Of a DNA stretch of 64,000 bases, positions 43,946-53,457 are shown piece after piece. The position numbers and the translations under genes were made by a program. Source of the stretch: Ooceraea biroi (taxonomy: Eukaryota > Arthropoda > Insecta > Hymenoptera > Formicidae); assembly GCF_003672135.1 (NCBI RefSeq), contig NC_039518.1, positions 3,782,001 through 3,846,000 on the forward strand, given 5' to 3'. The notes below the pieces were generated by a model. That model worked only from the letters and a program-made list of their open reading frames with translations. It was not told the origin of the DNA and made no database searches. The number at the start of each line of letters is the position of its first letter. Position 1 is the stretch's first letter.

Positions 43946-44123
43946 CCAATCGTTTTATGCGATGTCTCCCCTCCACCATCTAAAAATTCTAAATTTTGAA
44001 ACTAATCTCTTTGCCACACCCCCACCCACGCCTCCAACCAATCGCTTTACGCGATGTCTCCATCCATAAAATTCTAAATTTGTGGTAAACTCCTCCTCCC
44101 AAGATATTTCCCTAATATAAAAG
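43946..44123 (+). promoter_or_regulatory. Promoter region of the polymerase gene: two CCAAT boxes and a TATA box
   Basis: A ~75-bp block is duplicated imperfectly (43925-44003 and 44026-44097), each copy holding CCACCCACG, a CCAAT box (43946-43950, 44038-44042), GCGATGTCTCC and AAATTCTAAATTT. TATAAAAG follows at 44116-44123, about 75 bp before the ATG at 44198. Such an arrangement suggests a strong pol II promoter, but no transcription data exist here. Confidence 0.6.
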
Positions 44124-44197
44124 AGTAAGGAGTTCGAGTAAAGTTCTTTGTATGAAAAAATCTGCGTGAAAAGTGGTGTCTAAAATAGCGTCTCAAA

Positions 44198-46757
44198 ATG
44201 GAACTCTATCAAATCGAAGAAGATGTTGCAGCAGAGTCATCGCAAGTGACAACATTGGGCGAATATTTCGCATGGGCGCAGCGATGTGACGAGTGCATCG
44301 AAAAATTAGAGGAACAATGCCGTGCTAAGCGTCCACGACTATCTCTAGGACGAAATCACTCGTTAGTGGCTCGAATCACGCAGCTCGAGGGATTGAAGAA
44401 AGAATTGGAAACACGTTTTATACATGTCGGCGGCGATGACCACGCCGAACAGCCTTCCAACACAAAACTCTCTTGGCGAGAAATTGATACCGCGTTCAAA
44501 AACCGAATTCTCACCGGTGCGGTGATCAACGTGGATTACATCGACCCGCGACGATTCTTGGAGGACGCTCGTGATGTAGTGCTAGAGCATGTGCGCAACG
44601 CTATTGATAGACACAGCAACGTAAAAGTGAACACCATGTTCAATGGGGAGTTCGTGGCGGGTGAGAAGACCGCTAATAAAAGTATAAACACGAGAAATCG
44701 TGAACTCTTTAAGACATCGGATTTGCAAGAGTGGTTCACGCAATACGTGATCGAACCCACCCTAGCGTCTCTCGAGGAGTTCCAGGAGCGCGATAGCGGG
44801 TGGGCATTGTCGCGTATATTGAACTTGACCATCAACGTGAACAGACACAATTCGATGCACGCTGGATGTCGCATTAAATTACCGGAGGAGATAAAGACGA
44901 AGAAAGCAGTGGTGAACGTGCAATCGAAGGACAATGCGTGCTTCGCGTGGTCGGTGATTGCCACTCTGTATCCAGCGGAAAGACACACGGAACGTCAATC
45001 TTCCTATCCGCATTATACAACGGTGCTGAATCTCAAGGGCATAGAGTTTCCAGTGTCGTTGAAGCAAATAAAAAAATTTGAGCTTCTGAACGACATCTCG
45101 ATAAATGTATATGCCATCCAGGAGAAGAAGAAGAAGGAAGAGGAAAAACTCATGATCGTGCCGATACGACTCGCTGATGAGAAGAAGTGCAAGCATGTGA
45201 ACCTGCTGTACATGCAGGATCCGCTTGACAACGTGGGACATTTCGCGTACATCAAGAATCTGTCTCGGCTGGTGAGCTCACAACTTAGCAGCAATAAACG
45301 AAAAAAATATATTTGTGATCGGTAAGTAGTGTTATTATACCTTTATATAATCAGCAAATACTTATGCATTGCTAGAATAAATTAAGTAACAAATCCATCC
45401 ATTCTTGCAGATGTCTACATTATTTCCATACCAACGAGAAATTGGAGGCCCACACCGCGGATTGCCAACGAATGAATGACTGTGCCATCGTTCTGCCAAA
45501 TGAAGAGGACAAGTGGTTAAGTTTCACCAACTACAACAGGAAGGAGAGAATACCGTTCGTCGTGTACGCCGATCTGGAATGTATCCTGCAGAAGACGGAG
45601 GAGGACAACCCGAAGCTGTACCATCGTCACCAGGTATTCAGCATCGGGTATTACGTGCGATGTAATTATGATGCGTCATTATCCGGATACCGATCCTGTC
45701 GCGATACCGACTGCATAGCGTGGTTCGTCGAGCAATTAAAAGATTTAGCGCATCGCGTGAAAGCAATTTTGTCTAGAAATGTCCCCATGAAAAATCTAAC
45801 GCGAGACGAGTGTGAAAAGTATAATAGTGCAACGCATTGCCATATCTGCGAGAAACCGTTCGCGTCAGACGACACGCGAGTATGCGATCATTGTCATCTC
45901 ACCGGTCGGTACAGAGGTCCGGCACATTCTAATCGTAACTTAAATTACAAAGATTCCTATACCATTCCGATAGTGTTTCATAATTTATCCGGCTACGACT
46001 CACATTTTATCATTAAAGAAATAGCTACCGCGTTCGAGGGCGCTATCGATGTATTACCGATAAACAAAGAAAAATATATTTCCTTTACAAAACATGTTAA
46101 TGAGTCAGATGACAAAAAATGGCGTAACCACGTGCAATTTCGGTTCATCGATTCATATAAATTCCTGAGCAGTAGCCTGGATAAGTTATCGTCATATTTA
46201 AATAAGGATAAACTCAGAATTGTACGATCCGAATTTGCGCACCTCTCTACCAACGACTTTGATTTACTTACGCGAAAGGGTGTGTTCCCGTACGAGTACG
46301 TGGATTGCACCGAAAAGTTGGAGGATACTCGTCTACCACCGCGCGAATCGTTTTATAGTTCACTAACCGGTAATACGGTATCCGAGAGCGAACGCGCACG
46401 CTGTCAACGTGTGGCAACGGTTCACCATTCGAACGCTCAGCGAGTACAGCGATTTATACTTAAAACCGGATGTCTTGTTGTTGGCCGACGTATTCGAGAA
46501 TTTTCGCGATAGTTGCATCAACAGTTACGGTCTTGATCCTGCGTATTATTACACTTTGCCCGGTTTTACGTGGGACGCGATGCTCAAACATACGCGTATA
46601 AATTTTGTACTCCTTACCGATATTGATATGGTCATGTTCGTAGAACGTGGTATACGCGGCGGCCTGAGCCAATGTTCACACAGGTACGCGCAAGCTAACA
46701 ATAAGTACATGCAGTCGTACGACCCATCGAAACCTTCATCTTATTTAATGTACTTTG
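44198..46757 (+). pseudogene. Type-B DNA polymerase gene, 5' part (two exons, frameshift)
   Basis: Exon 1 (44198-45321) encodes an N-terminal region (SGWALSRILNLTINVNRHNS, CFAWSVIATLYP). Exon 2 starts at 45411 after an 89-bp phase-2 GT-AG intron that splits a Cys-x2-Cys zinc motif. Then come Exo I (FVVYADLECIL), an embedded endonuclease-VII-like zinc fold (CHICEKPF, CDHCHLTGRYRG), Exo II (NLSGYDSHF) and, after a one-base frameshift near 46385-46400, Exo III (YLKPDVLLLADVFE). It belongs to the protein-primed PolB group (DNA_pol_B_2) found in Polinton-like elements, adintoviruses and linear plasmids. The start has good context (AAAATGG). The Gypsy element interrupts it at motif A. Confidence 0.8.
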
Positions 46758-46761
46758 ATGT
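46758..46761 (+). repeat. Gypsy target duplication (left copy)
   Basis: ATGT here and at 51852-51855 directly flanks the LTRs. A fifth T could belong to either the duplication or the LTR. Confidence 0.75.
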
Positions 46762-47064
46762 TATAAGGCACAAATTGGTTTATAATCGTTGTTCTTTATT
46801 ATGAAGAATACAGTGTCGAGGATTGGAGTCAGAACGGTCACTCGCTTTATTATCACTTTCCGGGCTTCTCGTTACGGTTGCTCTTCGCCGATGTTACCAA
46901 ATTACTAAACGTCGAATGTCTGTATGTCTCCGCAAGCAAGCGAATTTATACTTTCCTCTGTGGCCTTGTTAGATGTCAACAGAAGACGGCAAACAGGTGA
47001 TCGATAGACACAAACGTGATAAATAGAATTTCAAATTCGAGCAACGCAACGTCGAATGCCTACA
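46762..47064 (-). repeat. Gypsy 3' LTR
   Basis: In element orientation it starts TGTAGGCATTCG and ends GCCTTATA, identical to 51549-51851. Confidence 0.92.
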
Positions 47065-47187
47065 GTTCGGCCAGCCCTGACATAATGACCGTCCTCGGTC
47101 AAGAGGTCGTAACAAATATAAATTGTATAATATTAAAATAATGATCGCACATTACATCTCGCCGAAATATCGATTCGAGAACTAATT

Positions 47188-50100
47188 TTAATAACGGATC
47201 CAAGGCTTCATCTGATCAGGACCGACAATTCCTGTAAATGGTACGCGTGTTAACTGAAACCCTTCTACATCTTTAATAACATATCGGTCATTGTCTAAAA
47301 CCTTCTCTACGACATAAGGTCCCTTGAATTTCGGTAACAATTTCTTATTTACACCTGGTGTCACATCTCGATTCGAAATCATTACATAATCTCCTTTCTG
47401 ATATCTGGTCGCCGGCTTACGCTTCCGGTTATAGTTTTCTTCATTTGCCCGCTGGCACTTCGCAATATTTTCGGAGGCCTTACCACGTATCGCAAGCAGA
47501 TCTCTTTCATCTTCTCCGTCCGATTCCAACACAAGACGCAAACTATCACTAATTTCGCCCAATTGATTAATCCCGAACAGTAGGCGACTCGGCGTTTCTC
47601 TCGCCGAACGACACACAGAATTATTTAACGCAAATTCTACCGCGCCTAAAACCTTTTCCCAACGGTTTGGTTGTTCTGACAATTTCGCTAACATTGGTGT
47701 GATAACTCGGTTAAAGCGTTCCACTTGTCCATTTGCGCGAGGTGTCGCCGTCGCTATCAATACATGTTCGACGGTTTGCTCAGTCAAAAATCCCTTGAAG
47801 GCTTCAGAAGTAAAACCAGTTCCTCGGTCACTTATAATACGACGGGGTTTACTGTAATTTTTAAAATATTCTTTTAGATGTTTGATTGCTTCCGCAGAAG
47901 CCGTGGATTTGCACGGGTATACTTTAATAAACTTCGTGAACCCGTCAACGATAGATAAAATATATTTCATTCCTTTACTCGGCTCAAGCGGACCGTAATG
48001 GTCAATGTGTAAAGTTCGAAATGGAAGATTATCTTTTTCAATACTATGTAAAAACCCCTGGGATCTTCCACTGAGCGGCGAAAATTCAATACATTTTAAG
48101 CAATTATCGATATATGTTTTAATCTTTTCTCGCATCTGTGGGAACCAATATACCTCTCGAATATTGTCAACTACCTTGTCTACGCCTAAGTGGCCCAAAT
48201 TGTCGTGACTATTTCGGATTACATTATTCTCCATGCTCTCAGGAACATAGAACAAAACTTTATTATCATTAAACTTTCTATAAACTAATCCGTCACGTAG
48301 TTCAAAGTACTTTTGTTCGCTTTTTTCTAGTTTCTCACGCAATTCTTTAATTTTCTCATCTTGCGTCTGCTTGAGAGCTAATACAGTTTCGAAGGTATTC
48401 GGTTCTAACACGAGTATATTATCGCATCGACTCAATGCATCGACATGCGGCATCCTGGATCCCGATCGGTGTTCAATCCTATAATCGTAACCTTGGAGAA
48501 ATAAAGCCCAACGCGAAATACGTGAATTGATACTCTGTTTAGCTAACGCAAGACGGAAACTATTGCAATCTGTAATTATCTTGAAATGCATGCCGTATAA
48601 ATAAACATGAAAACGTTTGACCGCGTAGACGACAGCCAAACACTCTAATTCGAAGCTCGAATATTTGGACTCCGCCAAGGTAGTTCGCTTACTGAAATAA
48701 AAGACCGGTCGGAAGAATCCATCCGGCTGCTTCTGTATCAATATTGCGCCGAAACCGCTTGCACTTGCGTCGCAATGCAATTCTGTTTTTAGATCCGGTG
48801 AATAAATCGCCAAAACCGGTTTACTCGCTAATTTATTTTTTAACTCAACGAACGCATCATTTTCTTTTTGATCGAAACGGAATGTGGCATTCTTCTTCAG
48901 CAAATCGTAAAATGGTTTTGCCACGACGGAAAACCTCGGAATAAAACGCCTGAAGTAACTCGCAAGGCCTATGAAACGTTGTACTTCCCTTATGCTACGC
49001 GGGATCGGATACTCCAGAACAGATCTAACGCCCTCCTGGCTAGGTCGAACTCCAGATTCGTCAATCAAATAACCGAGATAAGTAATCTCACGATAAAGAA
49101 ACGAACATTTATCTAAACGGAAACGTAACCCACTTTTCCTTGCCAAGCGGAAAACTTCCTTCAAAATAGAGAGATGTTCGCTGATTGTTTCCGTAGCTAT
49201 CAAAATGTCATCTAAATATATTAAAATCCGATTTCCATTAAGCAGTATACGGAATATTGACCCGACGAATCGTTGAAAGACCCGCGGAGCGTTAGTAAGC
49301 CCAAAAGGCATTCTTAAAAATTCGAATTGTCCTAAAGGTGTAACAAATGACGTACATTTTATCGAAGATTCGGAAACTTTAACATGGTGAAACGCGTTTT
49401 TTAAGTCAAGTTTTGTAAAATATTTTTTTCCACGTAACTGATCAATGCAATCGTCAATGTTCGGTGTCGGAGAATTCTCCTTCACGGTAATTTTGTTCAA
49501 TTCTCTATAGTCAACGCATAAACGTATCTCACCGTTCTTCTTCCGAACCAATACAATAGGATTAGCATAAGGAGAAGTACTCGGTCTAATCACCCCTCTC
49601 GCACATAAGTCATCTAAAATTTCGCGTAATTTTTCTTTCTCGCTAAAAGCCAAACGACGAGGTCGAAAAGTAATCGGTTGGTCGTCCGTGAGTTTAATTG
49701 CCAATTCTACATTACTGATTGGAGGCTCAGAGTCTAGAACGTCCTTTTCCCAGAACATTTTCTCCAATGCCGAAGATGTCTCGAAATTTATTTCCGGATT
49801 GATATCTAATTTTTCTGTTACACTTTCGGGTGTATCAACATAATCGATTTGCATAATGTGACCGACATGAGTATCCGGCTCACTTTCGATCGCGTTTGAA
49901 TTTACTTTCTCGATCTTGAACTCACGGCCCAAAGTGACTTTAATTAGAGGCGACAACAAATAATCACGGCCAAGTAGCGCGACGTGAGACATCGTTTCGT
50001 CCGGAACAACAAGAAACCGAATATTCATCAAAACATTATCGACATCCACGACCTTCTCGAAAATGCCCAGAATCTCCAACGGCGATTGATTCACTCCAAG

Positions 50101-51438
50101 GTATGTCTGATTTTGCGGTAATTCTGTATTGTACGAACTGACAGGCAATAAACCGACTTTTATCAAACTAACTGGCGATCCCGAATCAATTATCGCGCTA
50201 ATAACAAAATTAATATTACTGTCATTGTTCGGAATTGTAAAAGAAATTGGAATCAGAAACGGAACCTCAGGACGCGTTGGCTGAATGAGATGGGTCGAAG
50301 TCTCCGTTGATCTCGATGTCCCCTGCGTTGGAATAGTGCTCGTCGTCGGACGACTCTGCGTACAGTTCCTTGAATGATGCTCCAGGCTGCCACAGCGATA
50401 GCAGGAACCCCATTCACGCTGCGGCTTCGTGCAGTCCCTTTTAGCATGGCCAACCTCGTTGCAGTTAAAACAACGAGCCTCCTTTGGACGAGTCGCATCC
50501 GCTCCCGCCGTCGGCTTCACAGATGACGGCTTCTTAACAGTTCGATGATCTCGATCACTCCTTGGTTGCTCATAAAGTGTGATCTTTTTAAATGCGTCTA
50601 AGAGATCCTCCACCCTTTCATAGCGATTCATCCTTGCTTGATCTCGCAATCGGGTGTCCGGGATACCATCGATCATCAGATCAATCAGCTCCTCTGGGTC
50701 GACAGTGATTCTATTGGCCAGAGTCGTCTTCTCGAAAACGTAGTCGCAAAAAGATTCGTCCTTACGCCACAAGCGATTCTCAAATTCCTTCCGCAGTGCT
50801 AATTTGTTTGGACGATGGTCAAACATGCCACTCATTGCATTCACGAGCTCCTCAGCTGACATCTCTAAATGACCAGGCCTCGAGTGGAACCACCTCAATG
50901 CTTTACCTCGTAATCGTAAACTTATCAAAATTTTAACAGCATTACTGTCCAAATGGTACGTATCTTGTAAGAGTTCCAATTGTTGTCTCCAATTTCGGAA
51001 ATCATTCTTCTCTCCCGAAAATTCAGCCAAAAGATCAGCAATCGTCTTAATGCCGATCGTCGACTGCATCGTAAGTGCGTTCGAACCAGACGAAGTTTGC
51101 AAGTCTCGCTCACGCTGCATAAGTTGGATTTCACGGCGCAAAAGGTCTCTCTCCCGTCGAAGGAATTCCATTTCATCTTGCATAAGATCGGAATGGTCTC
51201 TCAACTGTCCGTTTGTTCTTCCGCTCTCCTGCCGATCCTCACCCGTCACCGACGGGACTCGAACGGTTTCCTCGATCTCTTCGTTTTCCCCAGATATATC
51301 GAAGTCTGGATCGACTTCTAACAGTCGCGCGAGAAGTTCATTTTTATTTCCGGAAACGGGCAAGTCGCGGGTGCGTAGCTCTTCCTTCAGTTCGGAGATC
51401 GTCAAACTACACAAAGCTCTCTTCTGACCGCCAGGCAT
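47188..51438 (-). CDS. Gypsy gag-pol polyprotein, 1416 aa, intact
   Basis: Retrotransposon polyprotein. In order: SAP-like domain (10-42, LTISELKEELRTRDLPVSG), coiled coil (85-115), Gag core (about 130-290), two CCHC knuckles (323-336, 346-359), aspartic protease (DSG at 418-420), reverse transcriptase (about 600-790, YLDD at 741-744), RNase H (Asp890, Glu932, Asp957), and integrase with an HHCC zinc domain (about 1078-1116) and a DD35E core (Asp1146, Asp1204, Glu1240). A GPY/F-like C-terminus follows (LLPKFKGPYVVEKV). Gag and pol are in one frame with no shift, and there is no env. The N-terminal SAP-like DNA-binding fold is unusual for Gag. No inactivating change is visible. Confidence 0.95.
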   Translation of the reverse strand: MPGGQKRALCSLTISELKEELRTRDLPVSGNKNELLARLLEVDPDFDISGENEEIEETVRVPSVTGEDRQESGRTNGQLRDHSDLMQDEMEFLRRERDLLRREIQLMQRERDLQTSSGSNALTMQSTIGIKTIADLLAEFSGEKNDFRNWRQQLELLQDTYHLDSNAVKILISLRLRGKALRWFHSRPGHLEMSAEELVNAMSGMFDHRPNKLALRKEFENRLWRKDESFCDYVFEKTTLANRITVDPEELIDLMIDGIPDTRLRDQARMNRYERVEDLLDAFKKITLYEQPRSDRDHRTVKKPSSVKPTAGADATRPKEARCFNCNEVGHAKRDCTKPQREWGSCYRCGSLEHHSRNCTQSRPTTSTIPTQGTSRSTETSTHLIQPTRPEVPFLIPISFTIPNNDSNINFVISAIIDSGSPVSLIKVGLLPVSSYNTELPQNQTYLGVNQSPLEILGIFEKVVDVDNVLMNIRFLVVPDETMSHVALLGRDYLLSPLIKVTLGREFKIEKVNSNAIESEPDTHVGHIMQIDYVDTPESVTEKLDINPEINFETSSALEKMFWEKDVLDSEPPISNVELAIKLTDDQPITFRPRRLAFSEKEKLREILDDLCARGVIRPSTSPYANPIVLVRKKNGEIRLCVDYRELNKITVKENSPTPNIDDCIDQLRGKKYFTKLDLKNAFHHVKVSESSIKCTSFVTPLGQFEFLRMPFGLTNAPRVFQRFVGSIFRILLNGNRILIYLDDILIATETISEHLSILKEVFRLARKSGLRFRLDKCSFLYREITYLGYLIDESGVRPSQEGVRSVLEYPIPRSIREVQRFIGLASYFRRFIPRFSVVAKPFYDLLKKNATFRFDQKENDAFVELKNKLASKPVLAIYSPDLKTELHCDASASGFGAILIQKQPDGFFRPVFYFSKRTTLAESKYSSFELECLAVVYAVKRFHVYLYGMHFKIITDCNSFRLALAKQSINSRISRWALFLQGYDYRIEHRSGSRMPHVDALSRCDNILVLEPNTFETVLALKQTQDEKIKELREKLEKSEQKYFELRDGLVYRKFNDNKVLFYVPESMENNVIRNSHDNLGHLGVDKVVDNIREVYWFPQMREKIKTYIDNCLKCIEFSPLSGRSQGFLHSIEKDNLPFRTLHIDHYGPLEPSKGMKYILSIVDGFTKFIKVYPCKSTASAEAIKHLKEYFKNYSKPRRIISDRGTGFTSEAFKGFLTEQTVEHVLIATATPRANGQVERFNRVITPMLAKLSEQPNRWEKVLGAVEFALNNSVCRSARETPSRLLFGINQLGEISDSLRLVLESDGEDERDLLAIRGKASENIAKCQRANEENYNRKRKPATRYQKGDYVMISNRDVTPGVNKKLLPKFKGPYVVEKVLDNDRYVIKDVEGFQLTRVPFTGIVGPDQMKPWIRY

Positions 51439-51548
51439 TTTGTCAGCAAAATTTCACACAAACACAAAATTATTCCGAAATCTAAATACGGCGATTAACG
51501 AGCAAAACTGTACACCGTAACGAGGCGTATATCCCACTTCTGATTTAC

Positions 51549-51851
51549 TATAAGGCACAAATTGGTTTATAATCGTTGTTCTTTATTATGAAGAATACAG
51601 TGTCGAGGATTGGAGTCAGAACGGTCACTCGCTTTATTATCACTTTCCGGGCTTCTCGTTACGGTTGCTCTTCGCCGATGTTACCAAATTACTAAACGTC
51701 GAATGTCTGTATGTCTCCGCAAGCAAGCGAATTTATACTTTCCTCTGTGGCCTTGTTAGATGTCAACAGAAGACGGCAAACAGGTGATCGATAGACACAA
51801 ACGTGATAAATAGAATTTCAAATTCGAGCAACGCAACGTCGAATGCCTACA
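51549..51851 (-). repeat. Gypsy 5' LTR
   Basis: Identical to 46762-47064. The gag ATG lies about 110 bp further on in element orientation (51438), so the leader is short. Confidence 0.92.
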
Positions 51852-52540
51852 ATGTTAATAATTTATACGGATGGGCAATGTGTCAGCCACTGCCCTATGC
51901 GAACTTTCGATGGGTCGATGACACTTCCAATTTCAACGTGATCGCTGTCACTCCCGATTTGCCAAAAGGATACGTACTCGAAGTCGATCTCGAGTATCCG
52001 CGACATCTCCATGACGCGCACGCTGACCTACCGTTCTGTCCGACGCGCGATAAGCCGCCAGGCAAACGGCAGGATAAGTTGCTCGCAACTTTATGCGATA
52101 AGAAGCGATACGTCATTCATTACCGCAATCTACAACAGTGTACGCGTCACGGTCTTCGCGTCACAAAAATTCATCGCGTCTTAGAATTTGCACAATCTCC
52201 ATGGCTCCGCGAGTACATCGAACTGAACACGCGATTTAGGGCAGCAGCTAAAAATGATTTCGAGAAAAATTTATATAAACTGATGAATAACGCGGTATTC
52301 GGAAAAACCATGGAGAACGTGCGCAATCACGTGGATGTAAAACTGTTAGCGAAATGGAACGGAAGGTACGGCGCGGAGGCAATGATCGCGAAACCGAATT
52401 TCCATAGCCGCAGCGTCTTTTCGGAAAACCTGGTCGCGATCGAAATGCGTAAGCTCGAGGTGAAGTTCAACAAACCGATCTACGTGGGTATGTGCATCCT
52501 CGATATATCCAAGGTCTGTTTGTACGAGTTTCATTGTTGA
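51852..52540 (+). pseudogene. Type-B DNA polymerase gene, middle part (motifs A and B), truncated
   Basis: This continues the gene broken at 46757: the ATGT duplication is followed by NNLYGWAMCQPLP (part of motif A), then FEKNLYKLMNNAVFGKTMENV (motif B with Lys and Asn-x-x-Phe-Gly) and ILDISKVCLYEFHC, then a stop at 52538-52540. The last catalytic region (motif C, Thr-Asp-x-Asp type) is missing and sequence of a different origin follows. Even ignoring the Gypsy insertion and frameshift this copy cannot polymerise. Confidence 0.8.
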
Positions 52541-52856
52541 TTCTGTTTGACACATGACTTATAAGCGTACTGTAAACGGTAGGGAATCTTTTATCCATCT
52601 TATCTATTTTTTCATTTAATTCAGCGACTCTTCTGTCTATTTTCCGGTCAAGACTGTCTCGGTAGAAATCTAACATGGCGATTTTTTTCTGCATATCGAT
52701 GATTTCCTTCTCGAGCTCTTCATGTTTAACTCCTAAAGTATCGATGCTCTTCTCCATATTAGATTTCGTAGCAATGTTATCACTCGTCTGCAATAACGTT
52801 TCAGACTCGTTGATCGTCATCTTCGCGTTACAAGTAACACCGCTCGATTGACTCAC
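52541..52856 (-). CDS. Small coiled-coil protein of the polymerase-bearing element
   Basis: The reading starts at Met 52856 (MSQSSGVTCNAKMTINESET) and gives about 100 residues dominated by heptads (KSIDTLGVKHEELEKEIIDM, LDRKIDRRVAELNEKIDKM) before running into the reverse of the polymerase fragment. I do not recognise a specific family. Its position beside the polymerase and the next gene suggests it belongs to the same element. The true C-terminus may have been lost at the 52540 junction. Confidence 0.45.
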
Positions 52857-52949
52857 GTGCTCAATGGTACGTTCAATTTATAATGATATCAGCTTCGCGA
52901 AGTTCGTTCCACGTTCTTAAAACTTGCGTTCTCGTTTGTTCCATGTTCT

Positions 52950-53060
52950 TGACTCGTTCGTTAGCCGTTGTTGAGCCGTTTATACACGTTCGATATACGT
53001 TCAAACACGTTCGTTAGCCGTTGTTGAGCCGTTTATACACGTTTGATACACGTTCGATGT
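52950..53060. repeat. Short tandem repeats, CGTTCGTTAGCCGTTGTTGAG
   Basis: TCGTTAGCCGTTGTTGAGCC followed by GTTTATACACGTT occurs twice about 55 bp apart (near 52960 and 53010), with further ACACGTTCGATA variants. The run lies between two minus-strand genes of the element and could be regulatory. Confidence 0.6.
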
Positions 53061-53101
53061 GAGTGACGTCGACGGATTGAGTCATCCTGACGATACACGA
53101 G

Positions 53102-53430
53102 TCAATTTATTATGAGACCAGCTTCTCGAAGTTCCTCGATGATCGACAGCATCTCGTTGTCGTGAGAGTTGTTTCCGGCTTGACGCGAAGCGTTGAGCAA
53201 TCGTAGACGCTCTACCAGCTCGTTGGGATCGTCCCAGTGCACGTAATCGATCGCATTGTCGTTCAGTGTCATAGCGCGGGGTAATCTTCTTCCGGATTTC
53301 GTCTTAGGATCAGTTGGTAGTAACGGTGTGATTATGTATTTGTACTTGTGTCCCCTGTTACTCTTTACCTGACCTCGCGCGCTGTGATTGCGTACACGGT
53401 TGACGATTTGGAAAAGTACAGGAGCATGTT
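53102..53430 (-). CDS. Small conserved protein with WDDPNELV motif (partial 5' end)
   Basis: Minus-strand frame ends at 53102. The recognisable part reads KYKYIITPLLPTDPKTKSGR, then YVHWDDPNELVERLRLLNAS and EMLSIIEELREAGLIIN. I recall similar short proteins in insect genomes next to the same kind of PolB gene (from memory, no search). The likely fold is a basic linker followed by two amphipathic helices; the function is unknown. The open frame continues upstream across the 53458 junction into inverted polymerase sequence, so its natural start is lost or lies in a different exon. Confidence 0.5.
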
Positions 53431-53457
53431 GTTGGTGACGAACGCGTATAGACGTGT

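Larger units (their letters stand above)
36018..46560 (+). repeat. Left arm of a giant inverted repeat (10.5 kb)
   Basis: Every feature here reappears in reverse order and strand at 53458-64000, following x maps to 100018 minus x. Proteins in the two arms are identical wherever I compared them, and non-coding spot checks matched. The one base difference found is 38828 T versus 61190 G (complement C). Identity stops precisely at 46560/53458 within the polymerase gene. The arm includes a mariner, P derivative, tRNA-like repeat, CACTA-like gene, R1-like fragment, Tc1-type fragment and half a polymerase. The outer boundary may lie beyond the window. Confidence 0.95.
46762..51851 (-). mobile_element. 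Complete young Gypsy/Ty3 LTR retrotransposon (5.1 kb)
   Basis: Two LTRs of about 303 bp that look identical base for base flank a single intact gag-pol frame, with a 4-bp target duplication ATGT. A likely primer-binding site, ATCCCACTTCTGA on the plus strand (51531-51543), matches the complement of a tRNA-Leu 3' region but lacks the final CACCA positions. No envelope gene. The insertion splits the polymerase gene between its two motif-A-side segments and is absent from the mirrored polymerase copy, which ends before this point. Confidence 0.95.

Noticed and set aside
45666..46310. Minus-strand frames of 69 and 105 codons within the polymerase exon
   Set aside because: They are antisense to clear polymerase motifs and have no features of their own.
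47358..51485. Plus-strand frames across the Gypsy element
   Set aside because: They are antisense shadows of the 1416-residue gag-pol gene.
52467..52540. C-terminal extension of the coiled-coil protein
   Set aside because: These codons are the antisense of the polymerase motif-B region and join it only by chance at the junction.
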